This document shows, one piece after another, positions 47,449 to 61,746 of a stretch of DNA of 64,000 nucleotides. The position numbers were made by a program, and so were the translations under genes. Location: the NCBI RefSeq assembly GCF_048771995.1, contig NC_133024.1:40137501-40201500 (forward strand), given 5' to 3'. The stretch's first letter is position 1, and each line of letters begins with the position of its first letter. The notes below the pieces were generated by a model that was not told the DNA's origin, ran no database searches, and saw only the letters and a program-made list of their open reading frames with translations. This stretch comes from Taeniopygia guttata. Its lineage: Eukaryota; Chordata; Aves; Passeriformes; Estrildidae.

Positions 47449-49126
47449 TATGAGTATTAGGACTACACCTCCTTTTTCAAATCAGCTGAGGTACTAAGTG
47501 CATTGCTATCTCTTGAAAGATTTAGTTTATGCATGTAAGATATAATGCCTATTATATTAAAAAAATTATCTTTTGACAGGGCTTTAGCCCTGTATATAGG
47601 CACATTTAAGTAGAAGCATATAGTTTTTTAGTGCGCCCAGAAGAGGTTTTTTGTTGTCAACTTAGGAATTGAGAGGATAAAAAGCTTTATAGAACAAATG
47701 CTTTCCTGTTATAACTGACCTTCTTGATTATTAGGTAACTGTTGAGTTCATAATTTCTTCAGCCACCTAATTTAATAGATCTTTCAGGTGCATGTTGAAA
47801 GTGCATATGCCTAAATGCTTCACATTGTGAGGTCCAGCTGTAGAACAACTCCTAAGGCAGAATTGATATTTTTTCTTCTTGTTCATTCTAGGTTGTTTTC
47901 AATGAAAACATCAAGTCTGTTTTTCCCTATACTTTTTGCCAGTCATGTACTTATTTTTTTTGTATTTATCTTCTGGAAAAAAAACCTATTCTAGGGTGTT
48001 GTCCTATAGATTATATAGGAAATTCCATTCTAGAATTACTTGTGTGCTTTTAATTTCCATAATAGGCTTACTGACTTGCCAAAGTTAATGAATTTTGTAT
48101 TTAATAATCCAGAAAAATTACATTTATCTTGTACAGGTGATCTTAAGGCTCAGTGTGTGCAGAAGCCTTCTGTTTCTCCCTCTGATTTTTTAGGCTCTCT
48201 CCACCTTAAGTCCTGTCAAAATCAAATATTTGAAGATGAGAGCTGCCTGAGTTTTGGGTTAAGTGGTTGAAAGTTCAGTATGTTTACAGCTATTTTAAGT
48301 AATACAATACTTTTTCAAGTATCTATGTATGATGCAAATAGTAATGGAGAGATGTGATATTATATATACATGTTATATTAGTAAGATTTAGCAGATATCT
48401 TTAGAATTTTGTAATTTACTAGCAGTCATTAGTTTTATTTTATTACTTGACATAAGGAGAAACAGACACAAGATGGAAATACTGTCTTTTGCAAGGGGTG
48501 CAAGGGGATGTTATTTACCAGGGTTTTATTGAAATTTCACCCATAAAAAGACTTAAATTGTTTGGCATATTTCAGGGTTTTCAGGGATGATTCACTTCTC
48601 TACTAAACCTAATAATAAAAATACAGTGATGAACCTGTTTATACATAGGGACATTTTGGGGATTAGCTCTCTAGAAAAAAAAAGGACAAAATTACAGCAT
48701 AAGAATTTACGATCTTTTTTATTACGATCTTTAGGGATTCATTTTTTCACGAAGAAAACAAAACCTTTGTATCTTTCCAGAGAGATGCATTTTCCCAGAT
48801 ATATTTGCCTCACATATTTTCATAAGATTATGTCTTTGCAATGTCTTTTCCAGATTCTAAGTGAAGCGAGACCGAATACTGACAGCTGAAGTTTGATAGC
48901 AGTAATTCTCCTTTATTTATGTAGCTGTAGCTTACATTTCTTAGTCCCTAAGTGCATTTTTCCCAATTAAAAAAAAATATTTCCCTCTTAGTATGGCCAT
49001 ACATAAAGATGTGATGCTAACTAAACTAGGCCATATGATCTGTGTTGTTCTGGGATATTCCAGAGTCACACTTGCTTAGTAAGTAAGCATTCATGACAGT
49101 CAGCAGTAGCTTCATGGAGCACACGT

Positions 49127-49170
49127 GGTCATCATGCCTACTTCAGCCCTGTTCTACAACTAGTATTTAC
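49127..49170 (+). repeat. copy B of a diverged 44-nt dispersed repeat
   Basis: Begins ggtcatcatgcctacttcag. All eight differences from copy A at 47405-47448 are transitions (C/T or A/G). This fits two old copies of one repeat, or a duplicated segment, decaying by ordinary mutation. Confidence 0.7.
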
Positions 49171-50813
49171 AGGGAGAGACTGCATGTTCTTTTTTCCCAC
49201 TAAAAGGAAATTTAAACTTACTCATTGACATTGGGTTTTGCTTTTGAAGTTATCTGTTTCATTGCTTTCCTCTTACTTCTGATAGGCATTTGTAGGGTCC
49301 TGTGCAACCTCAGATGGTGTCTGCATTATCTATGGATTATGGATGTAACTGTCAAAAACATTTCTAACAGTGTTCTGCCTTTCATGCAGAGATACCAACA
49401 GAAAGCTGGTTGGTAGCCAGAGAAGGATCTTAACTGCTTCCTCTAGTGCTTAAAGCAGCTGCAGTCTGTATCATATTATCTTTAGCCAAATATATGTGAA
49501 GAGAACAAATATCAGAATGTAGTGGACTGTTAGAGAGTGCATTATTTTCTGGCCATCACATGATGTTTAATTTGGAACCAGTACTACCTGCAAGTGAGTT
49601 TCTATACTGTCAGTAATGATTACTGTATTAACAGAGACGTTGAATGACTCAACATGGGTGTTCTTAAGCCTTAATATTGAAACTGGTTTTCTTTAGAGAA
49701 ACTTGGTAATTGGATTATGTCAGGCTACCAAAGGAGCAGTTTTGAGTTTCAAATGCCATATGAAATGATGTCTCTGCTTGAAAAAAATATTGTGAAGATT
49801 TTTTTTTTTTAAATAGGATTTTTAAACTGATTTCTTTGAAAGGTCCAGTATAATCTGTTTCTTAATGGGCCAGTTGGCTTGTTGTCTACTGTGTGCTTCA
49901 TTTGCTATGAATAAGATAAATGAATTCTATTAATAAGAAACCAGCTGCTTCAGGAATATTGTCTTTACTACAATGGAAAATATGATGCTGTGGTCACTGA
50001 ACTTGTCCAGATCTCTTGGGGTTTTGTGGGCAGAAGTGCTACAGCAATTTGCAGTTTCCTGTAATAGTAAATAACTTTGTATTCATCCTCTGAAAAAAAA
50101 AAAATACAGAGGACAATACAGTCCTTCCTACTGAATAAGTAAGCTATAACTTTGCCTTTCTATTTTTCCTATCTTCTCAAAACTGTAATTTTAAGTAAGT
50201 CTGGAATATAGAGAAATTTGGTACCATGGATTTACTTTATTAAATCCAGTCTCCTGCTAGTATTACATAATGTAATCCCTACTTGTCAAGCTCCATTTTA
50301 AAAACAATTTTTATCCTTTCTATTTCTGCTAGAAGGCTGTTCTAGAGCCTTGTTACTCTGAGAGTTGGATAACTCATTAAAATAAATTTAATCTGGAAAT
50401 TCAAACTTGTTTATGCTAATTTTCCTTTCACTCAACTTGTTGTTTACTTGGATTTGCTTGGTGAATAATCACATCCTTTTGCTGGACTGAACAGGCTGTT
50501 CACATCCTCTCTTCTAAGAGGTTCTCTGGTTTCTTGGTCATTTTAGTAGCTCTTTTCTATGCCTTTTAAAATTGACTTTTAATTCAAGAGCTCTAAAAGT
50601 AGGGAAAAAAACATAGTATAATAGTCTTCATAAGTTATATCTTTCCGTATTCTGTGAGAATGTCAATCATTAAATCAAATCAATGCTTATGGTCTTTGAT
50701 ATGTGGTGCTGTGGATTCCTCAAGTGTATGATTAAAGGTGAAAAAGTCTCAGGATCTTACAGACAGTAGCAAGGAAGTATATATTGAAACTGAAGAAAAA
50801 TAACTTGACCTTC

Positions 50814-50831
50814 TTCCATATTAATATGGAA
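50814..50831. repeat. 18-bp perfect AT-rich palindrome
   Basis: ttccatattaatatggaa is its own reverse complement. It resembles a stretched CArG box (CC and GG separated by ten A/T bases instead of six), so it is not a canonical SRF site. Confidence 0.85.
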
Positions 50832-51420
50832 TTGAAATACTGTTGGGCAGTAATATAGCCTCCCCTTGGCACCCTGTGAAGTTCAAATAGCTTTAATTAG
50901 AAAGATATATTCACAGCAGGTTATAAACTCTAGGCTATGTTACACTGTAGTTTTTCAGATTAGTTATATTTTACCAATTTAAATCACTTCCCTCTCCTGA
51001 ATTATGCTAACTTGAATTTCACAGGACACAAAAACTTAAACATGTTACTGCACTCTGGTGTTTTGATTAATATAGTTCAGACATGGCAAAACAGTATGGA
51101 AATGCTGTATGTCTTAAGTCTTATCTTCTTTTAGCTCAATATTTAAAGCAGGAAACAAGGTGCTGCAGTGCCTCAGTCATAGTTTGTTCTACTGCACATG
51201 TTAGTTGATTTGCAAGTTGATTAAAGAGAGGTTTGCATGCCAGATATATGTTATAGTGTCTGTTTACAAAGGTACTCTTGGTCTCAGAAAGATATTATGT
51301 AAATCAAAGCAGATATCACCATTAGAATTAATTTTCTACTATAAAAGCCTGTAAGTGAAATAAACATAATGAAAAATAAAACAGGTAACAATAAGAAGAA
51401 CCTATCTGTGATTTTGCCAA

Positions 51421-51480
51421 GAGGTTGGAGCAGAAGACACTTGAGGTCCCTTCTGGCCTGGTATTCTATGATTCTGTGAT
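51421..51480 (+). mobile_element. very short CR1 3' tail
   Basis: Sixty bases containing 'gaggttggagcag', 'cttgaggtcccttctggcctg' and the terminal attctatgattctgtgat, the characteristic CR1 3' end. Such tiny 5'-truncated insertions are typical of CR1. Confidence 0.88.
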
Positions 51481-54400
51481 TTGATACTTTTGAGCCATCT
51501 GTTTGACATGAGATCAGCTTCTGGTGTCTTCTCTTAGAAGCCAGCTCTGCTGCCCTCCTCTGCCTCTACCTTGCCGTGTAAACCAGTAAAGCTCTTCTCC
51601 AAGTACTTTCCAAACTTTCAGAGAAATGTTTTGGTTCCTCTTCTAACAAGCACCTGCTGCCTAGGCATTTCATGACTGAGAATTGTTTTGTTGTTCATGG
51701 GGAGAGGTGAACTTAGGAAAAGAACAGGGGAATTAATTATTAAAAAGCTGCAAAGACTTTTAATTTTTTTACAGTAGATCTTAGATGAGGTGATCATTCA
51801 GCTGACCTGTTTAGATTTCAGTTAAGGATATAATTTTTTTATCATGACACCTTCCTCCTGCTTTCTGCACAAAAATACTTGGGTAAGAACCTTGTTGCTT
51901 CTAGAAAATTACCAAATATAAAAATCATCTTTTTTCTTTTTCCCCAGGTCCTCACCTTTGCCACTCCTCATGCCACACCTTTGCCTCACCTCACCATGCA
52001 CAGAAAAACCCCACAAATCCTTGGTAAAACAACCAATACAGGAGATAGGGTTTCTAGTAAAGACATTTCCTTTTAAGTTCTTTGTTTGGTAATTGAAAGT
52101 GCACAAGAAGGGATAAATGGATTTAGTTAAACTTCTTTTCTTCTCCTGTAATAATTAGATTAATTTCATGAAGTGGCTAAATGTCAGTGTAAATATGTGT
52201 AGTTCAGTTCTTAGAAGCCGCAGTTCTTAAAAGTGCAGTTCATATTGGAATGGAAGAGCAGAGAGATTTGTGATGTTGTGGTGGTACATGTTGATGTTCA
52301 AAAGCCTGTCTAGATTATCAGTATTTTCAAAGCCTTTGGAGCTCCATGCTATTCAGAAAGGTTACATTCCTTTTTAAGTCCATTCCTTCCATCTTCTCAC
52401 CCTTTTCTGTCTTATTTACCTTTAACTTTTGTTTACAAAGGATGAGAAGGAATTGAGAGAGATAGAAGTAGAGAGAGCGCAAGAACTCATCTGTGGAATT
52501 TACGATTTGTATAAACTGTTACCTTAAATCCATGAATATTAATAGAGGGGTGATTTTCCTCTAAGCCTAAAATTACTTATAAGTTGCAGGGACCATGCAG
52601 AAGAAACTTGCTGCTTTGAAAAAGATTGCTCTGAGCCTGAGGTTATCAATTTAAAAAAATTGTTCCCTTTTTGAACCTTTTCATGTCTAGAACTACCACT
52701 GCCATTAAAACAAGTTGTATAATGATACTTCAAGAAAAAAACTAAATACCTTTCCATGCTGCTCGTGTGAGTTACCAGTTAGCCTACATACACAGGGAAG
52801 CTACAGAGCCATGTCGCTTACCTTCTGGGAAACCTCAAAATAAGTAAGACTTGAGCTTTACCCTAGGAGTGGTAAAATCCCTTTATTATGGGCAAAAACA
52901 GAAGTTATGAGAACACTGAGAAACTGATATGCTAAAACATATATGTGTAAAAATACATCTGTTCATTTATAAAGTGTTGTCCAGTATTTTACCTTCTAGG
53001 GTAAATAAAAAGTATTTATAAAATATTTTATCTCTAAATTGGGTATTAGGAAAAATTTTTGTCAGCCAGACAGTGGTTGTGCACTGCAACTGAATTTCTG
53101 CTTTCAATTGGTAGCAGATCTGGTTAAACAAGAGTTGGTTTAAGCCACAACAAAGTAGGTGGGGTTAAAATAATCTTTGTAAATATTAGTTTTTGATTAA
53201 CCATGTACAGATACTGAAATGTACTATGGCTAGTACTATTTCTTCCCCTCTCCTGTTATTTTTTTTTCCTGTCAACCAGTTTCAACATATTATTGACCAA
53301 GCCTGATAGTTGGAACTAAGGAAAACTAGTACAGTATGGTAAGCATCATGAGTGCCTGATGTAATGTTTTTTGACTCATAAATCTTTGTCTAGGAATTAC
53401 TGACTGGTTATTTTTGTACAGATTGGATATGAGAACTTTTTGCCTTAATTTGATAAATTTATTAATGTAACTCAGTCCAACTGAAGTAGCAAGGAAATAA
53501 ATGCACTGCAGCTTCTCATCATATTTTCTTCTTGAAAATGGCCAGTGCTTCACTCTGGTTCTTAGAAGGAATTCCTTTGCTTTTTATTTTTAAGAAGTGT
53601 GGTGAGACTTCTGTGTTGGAAAACATGGTTTTCTTTTTTGGGAGTTGAAAATCGTTAAAATTGCAGCAAATCACTCTTTGTTGTCCTTGCATAATCTGTT
53701 TGGGGTCATTTTCAGCAAGACAAGAAACAGCAAATGTGGCATGCCTACAGGGCAGCTAACACTGACTATGCAAAGTAGTTGGCTGGTGGAGGGAAAGATG
53801 AGTGCATTTAATAAGGTGAACATGGGCTTGCAGTCTGACAGAGCTAGAAGTGTCAGTTAAAGGATTTTATGGATAGTTTTTGCATTTATGGATGTTGAGT
53901 CTGGTCCTGCTGCTCGTTTTCTAGAGAATGCTGAAAAATCATGAAGGTATGAAGAAGACCCTTTTAAACATTTGAAGAGCATATAAACATGCCTCAGCTT
54001 CTTGAAGACAATGAACACCATGTAGCACATGTTTTTCACCATTACTTAATCTGAAAGTTAGATATTTATTTATATATATGTTTTGTGTTTATATTTATAT
54101 TTTTATCTATATCAAAGGAAAAATTCTTGATGGGAGGTTTTGCTAAGAGACCAAAGTGTATAAAGATCCAATTGTTGGCAAAAGCTAAATAAATTAAGAT
54201 TATAAACATGCAACTGCAAAGCTAATAAGATACTTCCTTAAGAATATAATGGTCTTTCATTGCTGGAAAATCTTACATTGTTTGGATTTTTTTTCCCCCT
54301 AAGTTGAAGTCTTGTTCACTTATACCTGTTGGGCTTGAAGTATTAAATCCTGAAACTCCTGTTCAGGGTAGCAGGGCTTGTTGATCACATTGTTTCTTTC

Positions 54401-54639
54401 TTGCCTTAAAAAGAAATGTTTTCAGTCTACTTGCAAGTCATGAAGTTATGTTTCTTGAATGTGTGAGTGAAACTTTGAAATCTGTGAAGAATACATCCTT
54501 AAGACATTTTACTTTAGTTTAATGTTTTTCATGTTTAAAATGCTTGCAAGTAGGGCCTCAGATGTTTCCTTCCGGTACTCTTTGCTTTGGTATCAGCATT
54601 GTGATTCAAAATCGAGATACTATGCTGTAGTAACTGTCT

Positions 54640-54716
54640 TGGGGGGATGTTTTTGTTGTCTAGCTTTTTGTTTTGGGTTTTTTTTTGGTTTTTTGGTTTT
54701 TTTTCTTTTCTCTTTC
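54640..54716 (+). repeat. T/G-rich low-complexity tract
   Basis: Long T runs broken by GG or GGG on the + strand, ending in a CT-rich segment followed by ag (54719-54720). This resembles a polypyrimidine tract with an acceptor dinucleotide, but no exon-like frame follows. Confidence 0.8.
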
Positions 54717-56419
54717 TTAGTTTTGAACACTAGTCTGTATTATTTTAGTTTATGTACATGATTGTGGAAATATACATTGAAACAAAACCAAATAGTTGAA
54801 GATGGTAATACTGTGTTTCTTTTCATATATACAGACATTAAATATGTTCAGTTCTTTAGTTGCTGTCTTACAGGTATTTAAAGGCAGAAAACAACGTTTT
54901 TCGAAGATCCTTAATGTCGGGAAAGTGGGTTTAATAGCTTAGCTTTGTTATGCTGTTGAGATAGAGATAGCCTGAACTACTTAAAGAACCTTAAAATTCT
55001 CACAGTTCTTGTGTATACGGTGTTTTGTTGTCTACTACCATGACTGGTTTAACTGGAAACTGACATAAGAGTGCAGAGGTGTGTCTAAGCTGATTCTTGT
55101 AGGAATAAATGTAAGCTTGGCAATAGACTTAACAAAGTTTTCTCACAAATACAGTCAGTATGGTTGGCTTTTTGCTACATGAGCTTAGAGCTGCTGGATC
55201 TTTGTGCTGTTTGGGAGCCTAAGGTCAAATGAGAAATCCAAAATATTTCATTCTGTGAAGAGGCGTTTAGACACAGCAGGATATTTCCTGTTTACATAGC
55301 CAAATCTTCTTTGTATGCTGAGAGATTTCCTGATGCACTCATACAGAATTTTTGAGTTTGCCCTTTAAGCTATAGCTTCTGTTGCTTAGCTGGTTGAAGA
55401 TGCCATCTTCTGCACCCTAGCCAGCATGACACAACTCATTTTCCCATGAACTGAGGGGATGTTTGTCTGAGTCTTACCATCTTTACCTGTTTATCCCCAG
55501 GTTGCAGGATAAAAGACAAAAATGTTAAGGCCATGTTCAATAAATTTGTTTAGCATTTATTTTTTCAGGGCTAATTGAGAATTGAAAAATTACAAGTCTT
55601 GTAAAAGTACAATTTTTGACCAATCTTTTTCCTCTGTAATCCAAGAGACGCATTGGTCTCTGGTTAAAGTAAATTAAACTCACAAATTCACAGGATCTAC
55701 TGATTTCCTTTAGTTCCATACCTAAGAACTTCCATTTTTTATATTGTCGTACAATATTGATAACTGTACATAGTGCTACTTTTTCTGGTTTGTGTCTTCT
55801 CTGTGTAGCTGAAATACAGCAGGTTAAAATGTGTTTATTCTTATACTGTTTGCATTGCTACAGCACAGCAGCAATGTATTTCTTTATTTTGTTGGTTCAT
55901 TTAATTTTACTCTTGTCTCTAAATGCAGCATATCCCAAATCTCCCTGGGAATGGTAATAATTTCAAATTTACTAAAATGCCATTGCAGATCATGTGGATT
56001 TTTTTCTTCACCAGCTTTATGACAGCTTCCAAATCATTTGTCAGTGAAATACGCATTATGCTGTCACAACTTCTCCTCACTGACACTCCAGATCTTCTCT
56101 GATGCTCTCTATGAGAAGTCAGAGTAGTCTATGCACCTTGAGACCTAAGGACTGTTTTACAATAAAAACTCCTTTGCATGCCTACTTTTGTCACTTCTCT
56201 TGACAGGTCATTATGGAGCTCTGAGTACTGTGTTGCTGGGTTGAACATCAGTTTTACAATGATTTCTTGAACATTTAATGTTCCCAAAGGAATCCATGAT
56301 ATTTTGACGAACACTTCTCTTGTCCCTTTGTAAATCACAATGGTACTTGAACAACAATGCATTTGTACAGATGGAATAAAACACAACACAGCAGTGTTAC
56401 TATTACTAGTGAATGGGTT

Positions 56420-56434
56420 GGGGGGGGGGGGGGG
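56420..56434. repeat. G15 homopolymer
   Basis: Fifteen consecutive G, unusual in this AT-rich intron and liable to length error. It can form a quadruplex on its own. Confidence 0.9.
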
Positions 56435-56462
56435 ATGGTGTTTTAGTGGCCTGATATTTTCT

Positions 56463-56479
56463 TGGTTGGTTGGTTGGTC
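56463..56479. repeat. (GGTT)n microsatellite
   Basis: Four TTGG units, about 30 bp after the G15 run. Confidence 0.85.
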
Positions 56480-57383
56480 TGGTTATCTTTTTAAAGCATA
56501 TTTAGTGATATAAATCTTGATCCCCCTGCCCCTTTGCGGGATATGCAAGATGGGCTGAGTATAGTGCAGATGGGCAGAGACTGTGAGGTTCTGCACCAGT
56601 GGGAGTTGGAGTTTCTGTGTATCAATCCTATGTCTGGATTCTTGCAGATATCAAAGTTAAACCGTTTGTATCGCAAGTTCTTGCCTTTCTTTGTGTCACA
56701 GTTGTCGCACAGTAAAATAAAACCTGTGATTTGGGGAGATTTATTTTTAACTGGTATATCTTTCTATTACTAGTACTTAGTTGTTTTTTTGCTGTATATA
56801 AGCAGGTGTTGAGTAATTTAAATGGCGGTTAGGTGTTAAGAGGGCACTTCACTTCCATCTCAGTTTCTACATATGCCTTTAGGTTGAAAATTTTAAAAAA
56901 ATTTAATATCTATAAAAGCATTAAATACAATTTTTAACATTTGAATTACTGTTTGAATTTGCTTAATTTGGGTACTTATAAACCAGGCACTTTTTAGTGT
57001 AGGAGTGGGATCTTGAAACAGTTGATTTATCAACTGTTTATCAAAATAGTGTGGGCATTCATTTTTTTCTGAAGCTAAGCAGATTGTTCAGGTAATCCCT
57101 ACTATCAGCGCAGTAGAATTTTTTATGCTGCCTACGTCGTACTGCCAGCAGAAATTTTGTCATACTGTTTTGTTAAACTTCATTAAAAGTATATTGGGTC
57201 TTTAAATATGAAGTCTTATACTTCCGTAACTCCTCATTTATTCCAGTGAGAATTGTATTTGTGCTTCTCAGAGAAATTTAGGAGGGAGGGTTTATGGTGA
57301 GATCCAGATCTACAACATTTGGAATTTGGTCTCTCAGAAGTTTGCTTCTGCTTCTAAAAGGATGTCAAGTATATGGAAAGTTC

Positions 57384-57414
57384 GGGGTTTTTTTAAACAA
57401 ACAAACAAAACCCC
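57384..57414. repeat. (AAAC)n tract closed by an 8-bp inverted repeat
   Basis: ggggtttt (57384-57391) and aaaacccc (57407-57414) are reverse complements flanking three AAAC units. Confidence 0.85.
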
Positions 57415-58306
57415 ATAAATTGATAAGCACTTCTGCTAAACTTGATTGTTTCCTCATGAAACAAATTAATGTAGTCAGTAGTTAAGTCCTGATATTACTG
57501 AGATGCAAACTTCAGATTTTGTGACGATACTTAGGTTAGAGTTGTGTCAGCATCTGTGCAGTCCCACAGAGCCATGCACCGTGCCTTCAGACCTCCAGAA
57601 TAAAACTGGCCAGTCGGTGACCCTCACAGAAATACTGAGCTTCTATAAGTCAGACAAGGAGAACCTTTAAATTGTGTAGCCTTCTACTAAAATTTCTCCA
57701 AGGGTCGTCAAATAACTCCTTTTCAGAAAGGGATTTATCTTACATGGGTTGAAATCCAGTTGTCCTGTTAGGCTCCACAGCAGTCTGTGACAGCAGGTGA
57801 GGAGTTCCATGATTTAAGTGTGCAATGCAGGAGTAAAAATGTTTCCTTTGTTGTATGCCTGCTGCTTGTTTTTTTTATCTGACAATGGCAATTTTTGTTC
57901 TATGAGAAATAACTATTGTCTGTATATATTGCCTGCCTTGTTCATCTGGGTTTGGACTTTTTTTTAAGGTCTTTTTTTTCTTTCTTCGTTATTTCAGCTG
58001 CTTTTAAAAATTTCACTCTAGTTAGTTTCTGCTTTTAAGTTAGCAAATCTGTCCTCTGGTTGTCCTCTGTACGTTCTTTGTGGTAACTATGCCCATTCTG
58101 AGTTAGATTGCAAGAAACTTCATGGAACATTCCAGGCAAGAATGCATCAAATAGTGATAGTTTCTGCTTTTGGCATTCTTTTCCTACTAGGCCTTAATAT
58201 TTGTGACTGTTGCTCATTGTTGATACTATAAAATAACTGCCGGCAGTGACTCCCAAGATCTTTCAAGGAGTATTAAAGCTAATGTAAATAGCATCTCTAT
58301 GTGGAC

Positions 58307-58322
58307 ATATATATATATATAT
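58307..58322. repeat. (AT)n microsatellite
   Basis: Eight AT units followed by a T run. Confidence 0.9.
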
Positions 58323-61300
58323 TTTTTGCTATGTGCATTAGTGTGTGCTTCTTAAATCTAATTTTCCCATATCACCTTGCCTTCTTGGCATTTAAGATTC
58401 TGACATCCTTCTGCTTTTCAAGAAAGGAAAAAATGAAAGTTGATTGTCAATACATGTATCAGCAGCAAAATATGTTACTCAGTGTTAACACCCTTTTTCT
58501 AATTTGATCTCCAGATTTTATGATGGATCTGATGAATAGTAAGAATCCTTGGAGATTCAGAAAGGAATTATTTGGCAGGAGAAAGAAGTGGTAATATAGA
58601 AAATCTACTAAAGTTTGATTCTGTTATAAGAAGCTGTGGCAACTGAGTTAAGTACTTTGTGCTGCCTTCGTGCCCTGGCAGTTGTGAAACCTGTTTGGTT
58701 GGTCTGTCCTGTGATATTCCAGATGATTGAGTATTTTACTGGCTTAAAGCCCACATCCTCTTGTGTTTCTTTCAAGATAAATACTTTACACAGCTGGAAT
58801 ATGTACTTTGCTGAGTTCAGTACTTAGCAAAATTGAAGCTAAAAAAAGAGTCTTCTGCTAACTTCCTTACAGCTCTACTACTTCCCTACCTTGATCTTTA
58901 AATGAAAATATCTGTTTGGACTGTAAAATATTATAAGGATTATGTAGGTTGCTAATGATATTTTCAGAAGTATGAAAGAGCAAGAGCTAAATGCTCTTGA
59001 ATTCTCAATGGAATGTGATTTTTTCAGAAATACATCTTTCTTCACTCAAAAAGCTGTTGTGCAAGCACTCGAGGTATTGTTTATCTGTGCAGAGATGATA
59101 AAAACCAGAATCTGACTATTATGCACATCTAGAAACATGTTCTGTTTTTTCATGCAGTAGGACAAAACCATAAATTATGAAATGATTTTTTAGGTGTATT
59201 TATTGGGAAGCTATATACAACTAGTGAAGTTAGCAGCTGCATGATCTTTTAGCCACTTGGGTAATTTGGTTCAAGGCGACTTCTTAAGCTGAAACCTTTA
59301 CTAAGTTTTCTTGCCAAGGCTGAACTTTTGAGGGTTATTATTGGTTTTTGTTTTTCTTTGAGGGAAGAGAAGTTTCATTTTTCATGTTAGGAGGAGGAAG
59401 GATTAGCAAAAAAAAAATAGGCACCTTGTGTGTCATTACTGAAAAACTGGCACTGTAAGTCCTCATTTTTGTTTGACTTAGTGGGTGTTCTATTTCTAAG
59501 TAACTGTGTGCATATTTTGGTGACCTCCAAATCCAATAGGAAAATAATTCTCAATGAGGCTATTTATGTCAAACTTCATGTTGATTCTCTTATCCATATT
59601 TAGTTACTGTTTCCCACAATAATTTTGAGAGCAGTCTTTGCTTGTCTTTACTCAGTTACCCATTCAATTACTGGTGGTTTTTTAAATTTTATTTTCAGAA
59701 ATTATGGGAATTAACAGCAGAATACACAGGATTAATTTATATGTTTAGCTTGAGGGTGTGAGATCAAAGTTAAGTTTTCTATCTCTTTGGCCACTAGGTA
59801 ATGAGTGTGACCGGCTAGCATAGAGGTAGCTCCGATCATTTCAATGTTCTGGGCTCTTGTCTGTGCTTGTAAAAGGATTTTGCAAGCCTGTCTTTGTGAA
59901 TAATTGCCTTGATAAGAGATGCTATTGTATTTTTAGGGAGCCAGAGGATCAGAATCCTTAATATTTGAGCTATTGCAAAAGTCAGCAGGAGTCATTAAAA
60001 TCTCTCTTAAGAATGCATAGATTGGGCATCCTTAATTCAGATATAATTCACAAAATAGAATTGACTTTGGAGAAGCTATGTCTTGCCCTGCATGTTAGAC
60101 TCAAAGATATCTGCAAAACCACCTGCTTATTGGTGGCTGTAGTTTTAAATAAAATAATTAAAAATAAACAAACACCATCCCTACCCCCTCCCATGGCTAG
60201 TTAGTGCCATGTTTTCCTCTTCTGGCACCAATATTTTAATGTGCTCTGTTTGCTTATGTCAAGAAAGCTAACATGACTGTTTTGGGAAGATGGTGTTTTG
60301 CTTGGCTGTTAGATTAATTATCTCAAGTAATTCAGAGACTCTTCATTGATTCATGTTTATGTACGTGTTCAAGTGCAGATGTAAAAGGATTACAGTCAAC
60401 AGACATGGAGCTCTGAAAGGATACCCATTGCAGTTAAGCATTTACATGCTCACAGAAAGGAAAAATAATTCTGCATTTGGGAGGTAGTGTCCAAAATCAA
60501 GACTGCCATGTTTGTGCTCTCTTTGTTTGGTTTGTATTGCTCATTGTAAATAGCAAACGTTGTCTAAACTGAAACTTTCCAGAGAATTCTAGTTCCATTT
60601 TAAAAAGAATCAATGATTTTAGAGTTGTGTCCAGTTACAGAACTTTTTTTTTTGTTTTAAGCTTGCTAAGAATTCTCAGGGGTTTTTGAAAAGTATATTT
60701 TCATGGAAAAGTTCCCACTTGTATTGAATTGAGTCTTAAGGAAGTCATATGATGCTGGGCATTTGAAATAAGTCTACAACTCCTTTAAGCCACTTTTCAT
60801 TGAGAAAGGGGAGAGGAGGAGGCTGTGAAGGAATGGAAATCGAGCTAGCCAGCAAACTATGAGGCATGCAAAACTTGGAGGCATGCAGTCCTCCAAGTGC
60901 AACTTCTTGCAGCATACTTGAGGGAAAATGATGTTTCAGTGAGATCGGGGCATTCTACAGTCAGTCTTTGGATAAAAATCCACCAAATTTTCCCTCATTA
61001 ATAGTATAAAATAACTGGTTCAGGTTCAAAGTGTTTCTGGTTTGTTTTTTTTTTTCCCTTCTCTCAGTGAATTATTGATCCATTGGCTTGTTATTGACTT
61101 TTCCATTGTGTGTGGAAACAAGATGGATGGGTATTTTCCAAAAGCTTTGTTATCAGGTATTCCAGTGTTGTTTTGTATCTTTAAAGAAGGATTTTTTTCC
61201 CCATTTTTCTTAGTGAAAACCTCTGTTTTCACAGAGGTAGTAAAAGCCTCTACGCTTCTTCTGGAACTTCTATGAAACTTTCTTCAATATTCCTTTAGAT

Positions 61301-61729
61301 ACCAATTCTTGAGATGGAGCTGTGATGAAGTTGGATTGAAATCTTAGTTGTAATTAGTCTTAGTTGGTGGAAATGTATATGTTTTTTGAGAAAGGAAAGT
61401 AACATCCTGCAGCACCTGAAAATTGATGGAAACATTGTATATGCAAAAATCTTATTTTAAACTTAAATGTAAAATCTTCTGATTTAGAAACATTGGAGTT
61501 TAATTGTGCTAACCTTAGTACTTCTATCACAAGTTTGTTTCTTCTTTTTTTTTAATATGCTTGAACTGAAGTTTAGCAAATGACTGTTAAGCACATAGGC
61601 ATATTTGTGTCTGGTGTTCTTCATTTTCATGGAGACTGAGTTGAAACAGAGAGCACTAACTGCTGTAACTGGAGTAGCCAGGCCTTCTGTAGGGCCTGCA
61701 TTAAATGGATCAAAACAATGTTGTGCTGC

Positions 61730-61746
61730 TTTTTTTTTTTTTTTTT
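61730..61746. repeat. T17 homopolymer
   Basis: Seventeen consecutive T in the intron. No adjacent retroposed sequence was recognised. Confidence 0.9.

Larger units (their letters stand above)
45952..51420 (+). other. ARHGAP42: ARHGAP42 intron 1, middle part
   Basis: AT-rich intron with T in excess over A on the + strand (46081-46140 contains 28 T and 17 A). It holds a diverged repeat pair (47405-47448 and 49127-49170), a short direct repeat TTACGATCTTT at 48707 and 48722, and an 18-bp palindrome at 50814-50831. Open frames (up to 100 codons, 48587-48889) have no recognised similarity. Confidence 0.75.

Noticed and set aside
54640-54761. Polypyrimidine tract plus AG as a possible intronic exon acceptor, with a 79-codon frame
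   Set aside because: The frame is mostly the T-rich tract itself (Phe/Leu/Val), and the sequence following the AG shows no conserved BAR-domain residues expected of ARHGAP42 exon 2.
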